NCBI GenBank assembly: GCA_039989895.1
Contig: JBDXGY010000006.1
Span: forward strand, 248,001-312,000
Length of the DNA: 64,000 nt
Reading direction: 5' to 3'
From: Hyphomicrobiales bacterium
GTDB lineage: Bacteria > Pseudomonadota > Alphaproteobacteria > Rhizobiales > JACESI01
The translations under genes were made by a program, and so were the position numbers. The notes below the pieces were generated by a model that ran no database searches, was not told the DNA's origin, and worked only from the letters and a program-made list of their open reading frames with translations. Positions 25,029 through 34,185 of this stretch are shown piece by piece (the stretch's first letter is position 1; each line of letters begins with the position of its first letter).

Positions 25029-26516
25029 ATGAATGACATCATGGATGAAGCTATCAATCATACGGAAAGCCCGATTATAAGGGACCCGAACAGGATGGAA
25101 GAATTAGCGGTATTGCCAGTTTTTCTAAAACTGCGCGGTCGTCGGGTTTTGCTTGCTGGTGGAACAGAGGCAGCGGCATGGAAGGCCGAGCTTTTGGCCG
25201 CCAGTGGTGCGCATGTTGATATCGTGGCTGAAGAGCTTTCTCATGAAATGGAAAACCTTCTCGCGCGCGGTGCTGCCGACGGAACATTGGTGCATCAAAA
25301 ACGCCCATGGTCGATCAATGATTTTGATCTTGCCGCAGCAGCCCTTGCTGATATTGAACTAGATGCTGAAGCCCATGCCTTTTATTGTGCAGCCAAAGTC
25401 GCAAAAGTGCCGGTCAATGTCATTGATAATCCCAAGTATTGCGAGTTTCAATTTGGAACCATTGTTAATCGCTCGCCTGTTGTGGTTGGTATTTCAACCG
25501 ACGGCGCCGCTCCTATATTAGCGCAAGCGATCAGACGTAAAATTGAATCGCTCTTACCAGCGTCTCTCGCACTAGCAGGTGCGCTTGCAAAAAATTTTAG
25601 AAACCAACTCAAGCAGATTGTGCCCGATGCATCGCAACGGCGGAATTTTTGGGAAAAATTTGTAGAACGTGCGTTTCGTTCTGAACCGGTGAGCGATGAG
25701 GTGCTTTTAGCCCTTGCCAATCAAACAGCAGCAGAGGTGAATGAGCGTGGAACAGGCTTTGTTTCTCTGGTTGGTTCTGGGCCGGGCGATGTTGATTTGA
25801 TGACAATCAAGGCCGTGCGCGTGTTGCAGGGTGCTGATGTGATTATGTTTGATGACTTGTCGTCGCCAGCTATCCTTGAGCTGGCACGGCGTGAGGCGGA
25901 GCGCATTTATGTTGGCAAGCGCGGCGGGCGAAAGTCATGTTCTCAAGTTGAGATCAACAAGATGATGGTCGATCTCGCCTTGGAAGGAAAACGGGTTGTG
26001 CGCCTTAAAGGTGGAGATCCAATGGTGTTTGGCCGTGCAGGAGAGGAAATCAGCGATCTGCTTGATGCGCGCGTGCCCTTTGAGGTTGTGCCTGGCATCA
26101 CGGCAGCCTCAGGTGCTGCTGCGAGCATTGGCGTGTCTTTGACCCACCGCGATCATGCTCAGTCTGTGCGCTTTGTGACCGGCCATTCAAAAAGTGGAAA
26201 AGTGCCGGAAAATCTCCATTGGGCGGGCATGGCATCGGGTGATACGACGTTGATTTTCTATATGGCAAGCCGGACAGGGCATGAAGTTTCAAGCAATCTG
26301 ATTAAACACGGAATGGTGAGTGATACGCCAGTTGTGATTGTGGCGAATGTCAGCCGCGACGATCAGCGCGCATGGAAAGGGACGCTCGAAAATCTGACTG
26401 AGGGCATCGAGGAAATTTCACAAGGTGACCCCATCGTCATCTGTGTTGGCACGGTGTTCTCGCTCTATGCGGAAGATCGCGCTTTACCGTTCCAATTGCC
26501 ACAAGCCGCCCAATAG
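25029..26516 (+). CDS. cysG: Siroheme synthase CysG
   Basis: About 495 residues from the ATG at 25029. The N-terminal ~150 residues are the NAD-dependent precorrin-2 dehydrogenase/ferrochelatase (GRRVLLAGGTEAAAWKAELL), and the C-terminal ~260 the SAM-dependent uroporphyrinogen III methyltransferase (SLVGSGPGDVDLMT, RLKGGDPMVFGR, VVPGITAASG). The enzyme makes siroheme for sulfite or nitrite reductases; its precorrin-2 can also enter cobalamin synthesis, which the adjoining corrinoid locus would need. No cobalamin riboswitch is recognisable upstream. Confidence 0.93.
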   Translation: MNDIMDEAINHTESPIIRDPNRMEELAVLPVFLKLRGRRVLLAGGTEAAAWKAELLAASGAHVDIVAEELSHEMENLLARGAADGTLVHQKRPWSINDFDLAAAALADIELDAEAHAFYCAAKVAKVPVNVIDNPKYCEFQFGTIVNRSPVVVGISTDGAAPILAQAIRRKIESLLPASLALAGALAKNFRNQLKQIVPDASQRRNFWEKFVERAFRSEPVSDEVLLALANQTAAEVNERGTGFVSLVGSGPGDVDLMTIKAVRVLQGADVIMFDDLSSPAILELARREAERIYVGKRGGRKSCSQVEINKMMVDLALEGKRVVRLKGGDPMVFGRAGEEISDLLDARVPFEVVPGITAASGAAASIGVSLTHRDHAQSVRFVTGHSKSGKVPENLHWAGMASGDTTLIFYMASRTGHEVSSNLIKHGMVSDTPVVIVANVSRDDQRAWKGTLENLTEGIEEISQGDPIVICVGTVFSLYAEDRALPFQLPQAAQ

Positions 26517-26527
26517 GACGAAAATTT

Positions 26528-27793
26528 ATGCCAGAGTTTAATCCGCGCCTTTTTCTTGCAGATTTATTCCATGCAGCGGTTGATGCGGCTGATCCGGCAA
26601 AAATGCTGAAAAATTTTCTGCCACAAAAACCCAAAGGCCGTTTGGTTGTGGTCGGTGCAGGTAAGGCATCAGCTCATATGGCGCAAGCGCTTGAAGCGGC
26701 TTATGAGGGAGCACTGGAAGGCCTTGTTGTTACACGTCATGGCTCAGCAGTACCATGCGAGAGCATTGAGATTATTGAAAGCGCGCACCCTGTGCCCGAT
26801 GAGGGAAGCTTTGCGGCTGCGCGCAGGATGATAAATCTTGTCGAAGACTTGGGGGCAGATGACACGGTCTTAGCTCTTATATCGGGTGGTGGCTCATCGC
26901 TTTTGTCTTTGCCGCCTGATGCGGTCACTCCAGAAGATAAACAAGCCGTCAATACGGAGCTTTTGCGTTGTGGTGCGAGCATCCATGAGATGAACTGTGT
27001 GCGCAAACATGTCTCAGCCATCAAGGGTGGCCGCTTGGCGGGTGCTGCCCATCCGGCCAAAGTCGTGACGCTCGTTATTTCAGATATTCCCGGTGATGAT
27101 CCAGCCCTTGTTGCAAGCGGGCCAACTGTGCCCAGCCACGCCACGCGTGCTGATGCGCTGGATATTATCAAGCGTTACGAGATGACCTTGCCTGAAAATG
27201 TCATGGCGTGGATGGCGAGTGATGCCTGCGAAGCGCCGCGCCCAGACGATGCAGCTTTTGCCAATGATGAAGTACATGTCATTGCGGCCGCCCAACTATC
27301 GCTTGAGGCGGCAGCAAGGGTGGCGAGAGAGGGTGGCTGGAAAGCGCATATATTAAGTGATGCGATAGAAGGTGAGGCGGCTGATGTGGGGCAGGTGCTC
27401 GCAGCGCTGGCACGTCAAACGGCGCTGCGTAATCAACCTTTTGAACGGCCCTGCATCCTCTTGTCTGGTGGTGAGACAACCGTGACTGTGCGCCACAAAG
27501 GAAAGGGCGGGCGCAACACCGAACTTCTTTTGTCGGCAGCCTTCGGACTTGAAGGTTTGTCGAATGTTCATGCGTTTGCCGCCGATACCGATGGCATTGA
27601 TGGCTCAGAAAATAATGCGGGCGCTTTCATTGATGGCAATACAATCATAGACCTTCAGGCGAAAGGCCTAAAGCCCCTTGATTATCTCAACGGTAATGAT
27701 GCCTATAGCGCCTTTGAAGCGATTGACGCGCTTTTTGTCACCGGACCGACAAGCACGAATGTCAATGATTTCAGAGCTTTTCTCATTCTTTAA
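26528..27793 (+). CDS. Glycerate 2-kinase (type 2, MOFRL)
   Basis: A 421-residue enzyme of the GckA/TtuD type. The N-terminal DUF4147 domain has VVVGAGKASAHMAQALE and LISGGGSSLLSLP; the C-terminal MOFRL domain has ILLSGGETTVTV and FAADTDGIDGSENNAG. It would phosphorylate D-glycerate to 2-phosphoglycerate, feeding lower glycolysis from the serine cycle or glyoxylate pathway. It starts 11 bases after cysG and is probably co-transcribed. A serine/glyoxylate role would suit C1 metabolism, but no other serine-cycle gene is present here. Confidence 0.92.
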   Translation: MPEFNPRLFLADLFHAAVDAADPAKMLKNFLPQKPKGRLVVVGAGKASAHMAQALEAAYEGALEGLVVTRHGSAVPCESIEIIESAHPVPDEGSFAAARRMINLVEDLGADDTVLALISGGGSSLLSLPPDAVTPEDKQAVNTELLRCGASIHEMNCVRKHVSAIKGGRLAGAAHPAKVVTLVISDIPGDDPALVASGPTVPSHATRADALDIIKRYEMTLPENVMAWMASDACEAPRPDDAAFANDEVHVIAAAQLSLEAAARVAREGGWKAHILSDAIEGEAADVGQVLAALARQTALRNQPFERPCILLSGGETTVTVRHKGKGGRNTELLLSAAFGLEGLSNVHAFAADTDGIDGSENNAGAFIDGNTIIDLQAKGLKPLDYLNGNDAYSAFEAIDALFVTGPTSTNVNDFRAFLIL

Positions 27794-27943
27794 AATGAAA
27801 ATGCACCACCATCGAAGCAGCATATTTTTACGTTTGGGTATCGAGGTTTACGGTTAATTGGCCTAGATATATAATTGAAAACGGCTACGATTAATTTGAA
27901 TGAATAGTCTTTCATGTGATGTGAACAATAAAGGATGAGCGCG

Positions 27944-28390
27944 ATGGGTATTCAATATCTCCACACGATGGTGCGGGTTAAAGACATTGAGGAATCAAAG
28001 AAGTTTTATTGCGATCTTTTGGGGCTGGAAGAGGTGCGCCGCAAAGATAGCGAAAAGGGCCGCTTCACGCTGGTCTTTTTGGCCGCGAAAGATGATGTGG
28101 CACGGTTTGAAGAGGAGGCCGCGCCCGCTTTAGAGTTGACCCATAACTGGGATCCAGAAGACTATGACAGCGGTCGCAATTTTGGTCATCTGGCCTATCG
28201 TGTCGATAATATTTATGAGACCTGCCAGCACATCATGGACAATGGCACCACGATCAATCGCCCACCGCGCGATGGCTATATGGCCTTTGTTGTCTCACCC
28301 GATGGCGTGTCGGTCGAACTTTTACAACGCGGCGAGCCGCTACCAGCACAAGAGCCATGGGCTAGTATGGAGAACACCGGTAGCTGGTGA
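27944..28390 (+). CDS. gloA: Lactoylglutathione lyase-like VOC protein
   Basis: About 148 residues from the ATG at 27944, eight bases after AAGGA; an ATG at 27935 overlaps that site and is unlikely. It is a glyoxalase/VOC protein with the opening YLHTMVRVKDIEES, FGHLAYRV in the second half and a closing VSVELLQRGE; the two His and the Glu are expected metal ligands. It would isomerise the methylglyoxal-glutathione hemithioacetal to S-lactoylglutathione. Confidence 0.88.
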   Translation: MGIQYLHTMVRVKDIEESKKFYCDLLGLEEVRRKDSEKGRFTLVFLAAKDDVARFEEEAAPALELTHNWDPEDYDSGRNFGHLAYRVDNIYETCQHIMDNGTTINRPPRDGYMAFVVSPDGVSVELLQRGEPLPAQEPWASMENTGSW

Positions 28391-28405
28391 CAGGATAATT
28401 ATTTT

Positions 28406-29146
28406 ATGCTGAATTTTTGGAATAGAGTAAATAAATCAGTCGCGCATAAGTCTTATATTGGCACATTTCACAAGACGGGTACTGTTTTATTCGGAAGAAT
28501 TCTTAGACGTGCTGAGAAAAGTAACTTGCTCGTGCCTTGGTATATGCATAAGGCATCTAAACCAAAAAAGTGGACGATAGGGTTTGATTACACTTCCATA
28601 AAACTTATGGAGTTAATGAAAGATAATCAAACAAATTCAAAGTATGTCATATGCATTCGCGACCCGCGTGATGTTATCGTAAGTGGAGCTTATTATCATA
28701 CTAAATCCAATGAAAAATGGCTTCATATACCTCAGAAAAGATTTAACGGTCTCACCTATCAAGAGAAAATAAATAGCTATATGAATATGAGCGATAAATT
28801 TTTATTTGAAATGGATTACAATGCAGCCTTGACGATTGACGATATGCTTAAAGTGCCTCAGAACAAAGAAAATGTTTATATTACAAAACTCGAAAATCTG
28901 GTTCAGGATTACAATCTGCGAGAATACACAAAAGTTTATACAGCACTTGGATTTTCCGGCGATTTGATAGCCCAATTATTGCTAGTCTCCTTTAATAATT
29001 CTCTTTTTTCAGGTAATGTAAAAATAGAAGGCCATGTCCGTAGTGGTAAGCCTAAACAATATATTTCTGAGTTCTCAGACACGGTTTTGAAAAGATATTA
29101 TGAGATCTACGGCGACTCAGCCTTAAAGCTTGGATATGATGCTTAA
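28406..29146 (+). CDS. Sulfotransferase domain protein
   Basis: A 246-residue protein of the P-loop sulfotransferase type. FHKTGTVLFGRIL near residue 22 is the 5'-phosphosulfate loop, and ICIRDPRDVIVSGAYY near 82 is the 3'-phosphate motif that binds PAPS. It would transfer sulfate to an alcohol, sugar or tyrosine acceptor that is not identifiable. The gene is clearly more AT-rich than its neighbours, with many ATA and AAA codons, which suggests recent acquisition. It starts 15 bases after gloA. Confidence 0.78.
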   Translation: MLNFWNRVNKSVAHKSYIGTFHKTGTVLFGRILRRAEKSNLLVPWYMHKASKPKKWTIGFDYTSIKLMELMKDNQTNSKYVICIRDPRDVIVSGAYYHTKSNEKWLHIPQKRFNGLTYQEKINSYMNMSDKFLFEMDYNAALTIDDMLKVPQNKENVYITKLENLVQDYNLREYTKVYTALGFSGDLIAQLLLVSFNNSLFSGNVKIEGHVRSGKPKQYISEFSDTVLKRYYEIYGDSALKLGYDA

Positions 29147-29349
29147 TTTAGAACCAGACAACTGTCCGCATCATTTACTCGCCAGGAGCCCCGCTGAAGT
29201 TTTATGTACGCATTTTAACAACTCGCCCTTAAACCAAAACACCTGAATCGAGTTCGCCGAAATAGTTCCAATTTAAACAGTTTTGGTTGATCACAAATCA
29301 GGAAGGCACTAACCTAATGCTGTCGACCCTCCTTCGAAAAGGACACACA

Positions 29350-29892
29350 ATGCGACTTGTACTATTTGCGACCACGCTGCTTGCAGCCACGGGTATTGCC
29401 AAGGCTGACGCTCCACAGGTTCCTTCACAAGCACCATATATCGCTCTTAGCGAAAACCACGATGAACCCAACGGATATGGTTTTTGCTTCGATACATATG
29501 GCCCCGGACAGTCGGATTTGTTGCAGACCCATTCTTGCAAACCAGCCAGCGAGGGCAAGCCACGCAATTATGCAGGCAATGATACGCGTTTCGAGTACAA
29601 CGCGAGCACTTTACAGGTCGAGTCCTATCCATTCGAAGGCTTTTGTATGCAGGCTTTAATAGCCACTGGAAAATCGGAATTTGCCCTGCTGGAATGCAGC
29701 GATCATCCGCGTCAGAAATTCATCTACAATGACGCAGATCAAACCCTGAGACTGGATGAGGATCAGGATAGCTGCGTGGCAGTTTCATCAAAAACAATTC
29801 CAGCCGGTCCATGGGTGAAACGACCGCTCACATTGCAACCATGCGATGAAGTTGAAGCATCGCTGAAGCAGTGGACTATTGCCGCTGAATGA
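29350..29892 (+). CDS. Secreted ricin-type beta-trefoil-like protein
   Basis: About 180 residues from the ATG at 29350, behind AAAAGGA. The first ~20 residues are a clear signal peptide (MRLVLFATTLLAATGIAKADA). The mature part has at least six cysteines spaced in pairs and ends with LKQWTI, like the QxW motif of ricin B-type lectin repeats. It is probably a periplasmic or secreted carbohydrate-binding protein; the lectin assignment rests on pattern, not on a full motif set. Confidence 0.6.
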   Translation: MRLVLFATTLLAATGIAKADAPQVPSQAPYIALSENHDEPNGYGFCFDTYGPGQSDLLQTHSCKPASEGKPRNYAGNDTRFEYNASTLQVESYPFEGFCMQALIATGKSEFALLECSDHPRQKFIYNDADQTLRLDEDQDSCVAVSSKTIPAGPWVKRPLTLQPCDEVEASLKQWTIAAE

Positions 29893-29922
29893 TGAACGCC
29901 ATAACCCACGTTCCGGCGATGA

Positions 29923-31179
29923 TCATTCCTTGCCTTGCGGCATAAGCGACATAGCATGGTTGGTCGGTTCTGCGGTGATGTGTTCTTCAAAAGCGCTTAG
30001 GCGTTTGTGGATGGACATCAGCTCCACGATTGTTGGCCATGAGTTGACCAAGAACTGGAACGCATTTTCAACCTGATTGAAGGCATTGCCGATTTGGCGG
30101 AAGACGCCGAAGGTTATCGCACCCGTTACAATTGCTGGTCCAAGCGCAAAATAGGGGAAGAAGACCGAGCCTTGCAGATAGGCATAACGCGCCACATTGA
30201 AATAGAGATAGTGGAAGAAATAGCGGAAGTAGAAATTCTTCAAATTACCAAACAGGCTTGCAGAAGTGGCGCGGTCGGCGCGGTCTTCATTGTCTTCGCC
30301 GTAAACAAGTTCTTTGCGGTAGGCGGCTTCCACTTTCTGGTTTTCAAATTCCAAACCCGGCAGCTTGAAGCCGACAGCGGCTAGAACGACTGTGCCTAAA
30401 ATGGCGGAGAAAATGGCGAGAAACACCAAGCCTCCGTCAACCGCGCCAAACAGCGGATATTCGGTGATTTGTTGCGACAGGGTCCACAAAACGGGGATGA
30501 AGGCAATCAGTGTCATGATCGAGCGAACAAAGCTGACGCCCAATGATTCCATGATGCGAGAGAAAAGGCGAGTGTCTTCTTGAACACGCTGGGACGCGCC
30601 CTCAATATGGCGGACATGTTCCCAGTTTTCCATGTAGAAATTATTCAACGCCGTGCGCCAGCGAAACAAATAATGCGAGGTAAAATAATCAACCATCACA
30701 AGGAAAATAATGAACGGCACCAACACATAAGCAAGCGTTGACATCTCAAGATAATAATCGCTCAAAGGCACCGTATTGGGGTTGGTGACTGAGCGCTGAA
30801 CGAGGTCATAAAAGCTACCATACCAGTCGTTGATGAAGAGGCTCAACTGCACATTGAAATAGGTAGCAACCATCAAGAATGCTGAGCCGACGACAGACCA
30901 CCAATACCAGATATTGCGGTTGAAAAACGCCCAAAAAACGCAAAACAGCGCCGCAAACATGATAATGTACTGATAGGTCCACACACGTGTTGCATTGAAG
31001 AAAGCTACTTTTACGCCAGGCTCAGGTGTCTCAGGCGCGCGATCCAGAAACAGATCGGCTACATTGAGGGCATTCATCAAACTATCGCCGATGGCAAACC
31101 AGACAATAAAAGCAACGACAGTCCATAAAACAGCCGACAGAAAAAACAGTTTTGGTGTCGGGAAGAAAGAACGAAGCAA
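29923..31179 (-). CDS. SbmA/BacA-family peptide transporter
   Basis: A 418-residue inner-membrane protein of the SbmA/BacA family, with membrane segments near 12-30, 63-80, 85-105, 150-170, 220-240 and 250-275 and a family-typical RWRTALNNFYMENW. It resembles the membrane half of an ABC exporter but has no ATPase domain; known members import peptides using the proton gradient. In rhizobia BacA is needed to survive host NCR peptides, and in E. coli SbmA takes up microcins and bleomycin. Here it may set sensitivity to peptide antibiotics. Confidence 0.88.
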   Translation of the reverse strand: MLRSFFPTPKLFFLSAVLWTVVAFIVWFAIGDSLMNALNVADLFLDRAPETPEPGVKVAFFNATRVWTYQYIIMFAALFCVFWAFFNRNIWYWWSVVGSAFLMVATYFNVQLSLFINDWYGSFYDLVQRSVTNPNTVPLSDYYLEMSTLAYVLVPFIIFLVMVDYFTSHYLFRWRTALNNFYMENWEHVRHIEGASQRVQEDTRLFSRIMESLGVSFVRSIMTLIAFIPVLWTLSQQITEYPLFGAVDGGLVFLAIFSAILGTVVLAAVGFKLPGLEFENQKVEAAYRKELVYGEDNEDRADRATSASLFGNLKNFYFRYFFHYLYFNVARYAYLQGSVFFPYFALGPAIVTGAITFGVFRQIGNAFNQVENAFQFLVNSWPTIVELMSIHKRLSAFEEHITAEPTNHAMSLMPQGKE

Positions 31180-31336
31180 TGGAGTTTCCTTTCAAGGAGC
31201 AGTCATCGTGTAATGTGCCGTATTTTGGCAAATCTTAATGGCAGAGACTAGCGGGAGCGCGCAGAAGGTAAAGAGCTGAATGCGCGAAAACGCCACTATT
31301 CCTACACTATCTAGTGATTTTGGGTGGCGGTCACAC

Positions 31337-31888
31337 TCACGTTCGAAGCATACGTAGCAAAACACCGTCTTTTTTGATGAACTGGTGCATCAAGGCCGCG
31401 CCAATGTGAACGACAATGAGGGCGGTAATAAAAAATCCGATATAGCCGTGAATGGCCAATAGCTGATCGCCTAATGCGCGGTTTTTTTCAACCAGCGTTG
31501 GTAAATCAAAAAGCCCGAAAAACGGAATATTCTTAACGCCCCACGCATTTGTTGCATACCATCCCAAAAGCGGATGTATGATAAGCGCTGCATAAAGCAA
31601 AAAATGCACAAGACCGGCGATTTTTTGCTGACCAGCAGGTATCGAGGAAGGTAAGGGCGAGGGCGGAGTCGAGGTGAATTTGATAATGATACGCAGCACT
31701 ACGAGAATAAGCAGAACAAAGCCCATGCCACGATGATAATCATAGAGCTGACCGCGTAGAGGAGGGAATTTTCCATCCCACGGTCCGTTCACCATCATGA
31801 GGCCAGCAATAATCATCGTGATAATGATAAATGCCATGAGCCAGTGGATGGCACGTGCTGCGCGAGAATAACCGCGTGTTTCACTCAT
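31337..31888 (-). CDS. Cytochrome b561
   Basis: A 183-residue four-helix membrane protein. Histidines are at the expected heme-ligand places: IHWLMAF (helix 1), YDYHRGMGF (helix 2), HFLLYAALIIHPLLGW (helix 3) and HGYIGFFITALIVVHIGAALMH (helix 4). It would bind two b hemes and pass electrons between quinol and a periplasmic acceptor. No partner gene is adjacent. Confidence 0.88.
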   Translation of the reverse strand: MSETRGYSRAARAIHWLMAFIIITMIIAGLMMVNGPWDGKFPPLRGQLYDYHRGMGFVLLILVVLRIIIKFTSTPPSPLPSSIPAGQQKIAGLVHFLLYAALIIHPLLGWYATNAWGVKNIPFFGLFDLPTLVEKNRALGDQLLAIHGYIGFFITALIVVHIGAALMHQFIKKDGVLLRMLRT

Positions 31889-32023
31889 GTCTCTTAATCT
31901 CCGCTAATTGATAAACCGGTATCATTCATAGAAGAGTATTGAAGACTGACGCATCAACGTCAAGCAGAGCTATCCAGAGAGTGAACAAGCGTGAAGACGG
32001 CAAGTAAAGCTGAAAGAGATGGC

Positions 32024-33151
32024 TTATTTGTATTTCAGCATATGACCTGAGCGTTTTGCCTTGGTGCGCAGATAATGACTGTTATATTCATTCATTGGCG
32101 CTTGATGCGAAATCCGGTCGATAACATCAAGATTGTGTTTTTCCAAGGCGCTTACTTTATTCGGATTATTGGTGAGAATAGAAACGGCCTTCCACCCAAG
32201 AGTCCGCACCATGCTAGCGGCAACGGCATAATCGCGCATGTCGTCTGCAAAACCTAGAGTGCGGTTTGCATCAACGGTATCGAGAGATTGATCTTGCAGA
32301 TCGTAGGCGCGAATTTTATTGGCAAGGCCAATGCCTCGGCCTTCTTGATCTAGGTATAAAACAGCACCACCACCCAGCTCATCCAGTTTTTCAATGGCAA
32401 GTCGCAATTGGTCTCCGCAATCACAGCGCTCTGAGCCAAAAATATCACCTGTTGCACAGGCCGAATGGATGCGGATCGGCAGTTCTTTTGTAATGTCGGG
32501 TTTGCCGACAACCAGTGCGATTTCATTTTCGCCGGTCGCATATTCGAAAACAACCATACGGGTATTGATACCGCCACGTACTGGAATGGGGGCTTCGCTT
32601 TTGCGGCGCAAACTTCTTACCTTGGCGGCATCATAATTAGCGATTGATTGATTGCTGATGACCAAAACACCTCGATTGATCAACATCTGAGCATTGGTGA
32701 CATTTGAATAGAAAAGGCAGGCTGGCAGATGCTTGGTTTTGGCTAAAAGTTCAAGAGCCGGCTTGGCATCCACTTGTTCATGTATTGGGCGACGGCTTAT
32801 TTTTGCCGGATGGCTTGCGGCAATCGAATAAAGACTGCTGGCTGTGTCGCTGGATGAAAGTGCCATTGAAATTGGTGAGGTTTTATAAAACCCAAGTGCG
32901 CCCCCACGTTCAGAGCTCAAAATCAAGAGTGGGCTACGGCCCAGTTGCTCGTTCACAAAAGAAGCAAACGTTTTATCATTGATGCCGTCGACACCAAGAC
33001 ACATGTGATGATTGCCATTATCTTCTAGTAAAAATGGCTCACCCAGCCGTATGGCCGTAATGGCATTTTGAACACTGAAAAGAGTTTCATGGTCACTCTT
33101 TGAATTGTTTTGAGATACAGAAAGAAGAGATGTCTTAACGTTGTCAGTCAT
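32024..33151 (-). CDS. ribA: GTP cyclohydrolase II with degenerate N-terminal domain
   Basis: About 375 residues from the ATG at 33151; the frame runs to a TTG at 33190 without a better site. Residues from about 195 to the end are GTP cyclohydrolase II, with zinc ligands Cys232, Cys243 and Cys245 (SACATGDIFGSERCDCGD) and YLDQEGRGIGLANK. The N-terminal ~190 residues resemble the DHBP synthase half of RibBA in size and place but lack its acidic catalytic DDEDRENEGD-type motif. It would open GTP to the diaminopyrimidinone precursor. It diverges from a RibD-type reductase gene, so it probably supplies this cluster as well as, or instead of, riboflavin synthesis. Confidence 0.87.
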   Translation of the reverse strand: MTDNVKTSLLSVSQNNSKSDHETLFSVQNAITAIRLGEPFLLEDNGNHHMCLGVDGINDKTFASFVNEQLGRSPLLILSSERGGALGFYKTSPISMALSSSDTASSLYSIAASHPAKISRRPIHEQVDAKPALELLAKTKHLPACLFYSNVTNAQMLINRGVLVISNQSIANYDAAKVRSLRRKSEAPIPVRGGINTRMVVFEYATGENEIALVVGKPDITKELPIRIHSACATGDIFGSERCDCGDQLRLAIEKLDELGGGAVLYLDQEGRGIGLANKIRAYDLQDQSLDTVDANRTLGFADDMRDYAVAASMVRTLGWKAVSILTNNPNKVSALEKHNLDVIDRISHQAPMNEYNSHYLRTKAKRSGHMLKYK

Positions 33152-33343
33152 GTAGTTTAACAGTCCATTTTTCAGTTGTTTGTAATTCAAGTAGCTAAGG
33201 CTGTCGATAAGAAAAAAAGCTTAATTTTTTAAACGTCTGATATAGAGTTAACGGTTGACTGATTGCTTGCTAAGCTTGGAGAGTTATAGACAATGAATCA
33301 AGACCATTTTATGGTGTAATTTATTTTAGGAACTTAAATTTAA

Positions 33344-33445
33344 ATGTCTGAATGCAACATGAATAATGTGATGACGGAAATTCACAACAATGTTATCTGT
33401 GAAGTCAGAGTGCGTGACGTTTTCCTGCGGGCTAGGCATTCATGA
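33344..33445 (+). CDS. Possible 33-codon leader ORF before the RibD-like gene
   Basis: A short frame starts at ATG 33344, with AGGAA about 13 bases upstream, and ends in ATGA, overlapping the reductase start by four bases. The peptide (MSECNMNNVMTEIHNNV...) resembles nothing known to me. The overlap would allow translational coupling, but the frame may be chance. Confidence 0.25.
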   Translation: MSECNMNNVMTEIHNNVICEVRVRDVFLRARHS

Positions 33446-34167
33446 GAATCAAGCCACCTTTTCAAGATCAAGGCATTAAATTGTTAGATGGTGATCCACT
33501 TTTGCCGATGAGAGTAATGTCAAAATTTGTCGTCGGTCAGCTTGGGCAATCGTTAGATGGCCGTATCGCAACACGCTCAGGTGATTCTAAATATATTAAT
33601 CATAAACAGGGGCTTAAGCACCTTCATCGGCTGCGTTCTATCGTTGATGCCGTTGTGGTTGGTGTGGGTACAGTCAACGATGATGATCCGCTTTTAAGCG
33701 TGCGTTTGTGCGAAGGTAAGAGCCCGGTACGGGTGATAATCGATCCGCGAGGGCGTGTTTTTAAATCAGCTCAATTATTTCATGATGATGGTTCAAAGGT
33801 CATCATCTTGACCGACAAAAACCTCACTCATCCTATGGCAGATCACGCAGATATTGTGGGCTTGGAGCTTCACGATAACAAGTTGTGTCCCTTTGAAATG
33901 ATCACCGCTCTAGAGGCGCTCGGTTATAGCAAATTATTGATTGAAGGCGGCAACAGAACGCTTTCAACTTTTGTCGATAAAGGATGTTTGGACAGGCTAC
34001 ATCTCATAGTCGCACCACTGTTGATTGGCAGCGGTTATCCAGGGCTTAATCTAGCGACGGTTTCTAAATTGGATGCAGCTAAAAAACCGGATGTCAGTCT
34101 TTATCATCTCGGACATGATGTGCTTTTTGATTGTGATTTGCGCGCAGGTGATGAAAGCGTCGATTAG
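33442..34167 (+). CDS. RibD C-terminal type pyrimidine reductase
   Basis: A 241-residue dihydrofolate reductase-fold protein of the RibD_C family, with VVGQLGQSLDGRIAT, VGVGTVNDDDPLLSVR and LLIEGGNRTLSTF. In riboflavin synthesis this domain reduces the ribosylamino side chain to ribitylamino with NADPH. The deaminase half of RibD is absent, so this stand-alone reductase serves either a split riboflavin step or a separate pathway. It diverges from the GTP cyclohydrolase gene and converges on the methyltransferase gene 18 bases away. Confidence 0.86.
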   Translation: MRIKPPFQDQGIKLLDGDPLLPMRVMSKFVVGQLGQSLDGRIATRSGDSKYINHKQGLKHLHRLRSIVDAVVVGVGTVNDDDPLLSVRLCEGKSPVRVIIDPRGRVFKSAQLFHDDGSKVIILTDKNLTHPMADHADIVGLELHDNKLCPFEMITALEALGYSKLLIEGGNRTLSTFVDKGCLDRLHLIVAPLLIGSGYPGLNLATVSKLDAAKKPDVSLYHLGHDVLFDCDLRAGDESVD

Positions 34168-34185
34168 GCGCTCACTCAGCGCTGA

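Noticed and set aside
33152-33441. FMN riboswitch between the RibA and RibD-like genes
   Set aside because: The conserved AGGGTGAAATTCCC-type core of the FMN element is not present on either strand.
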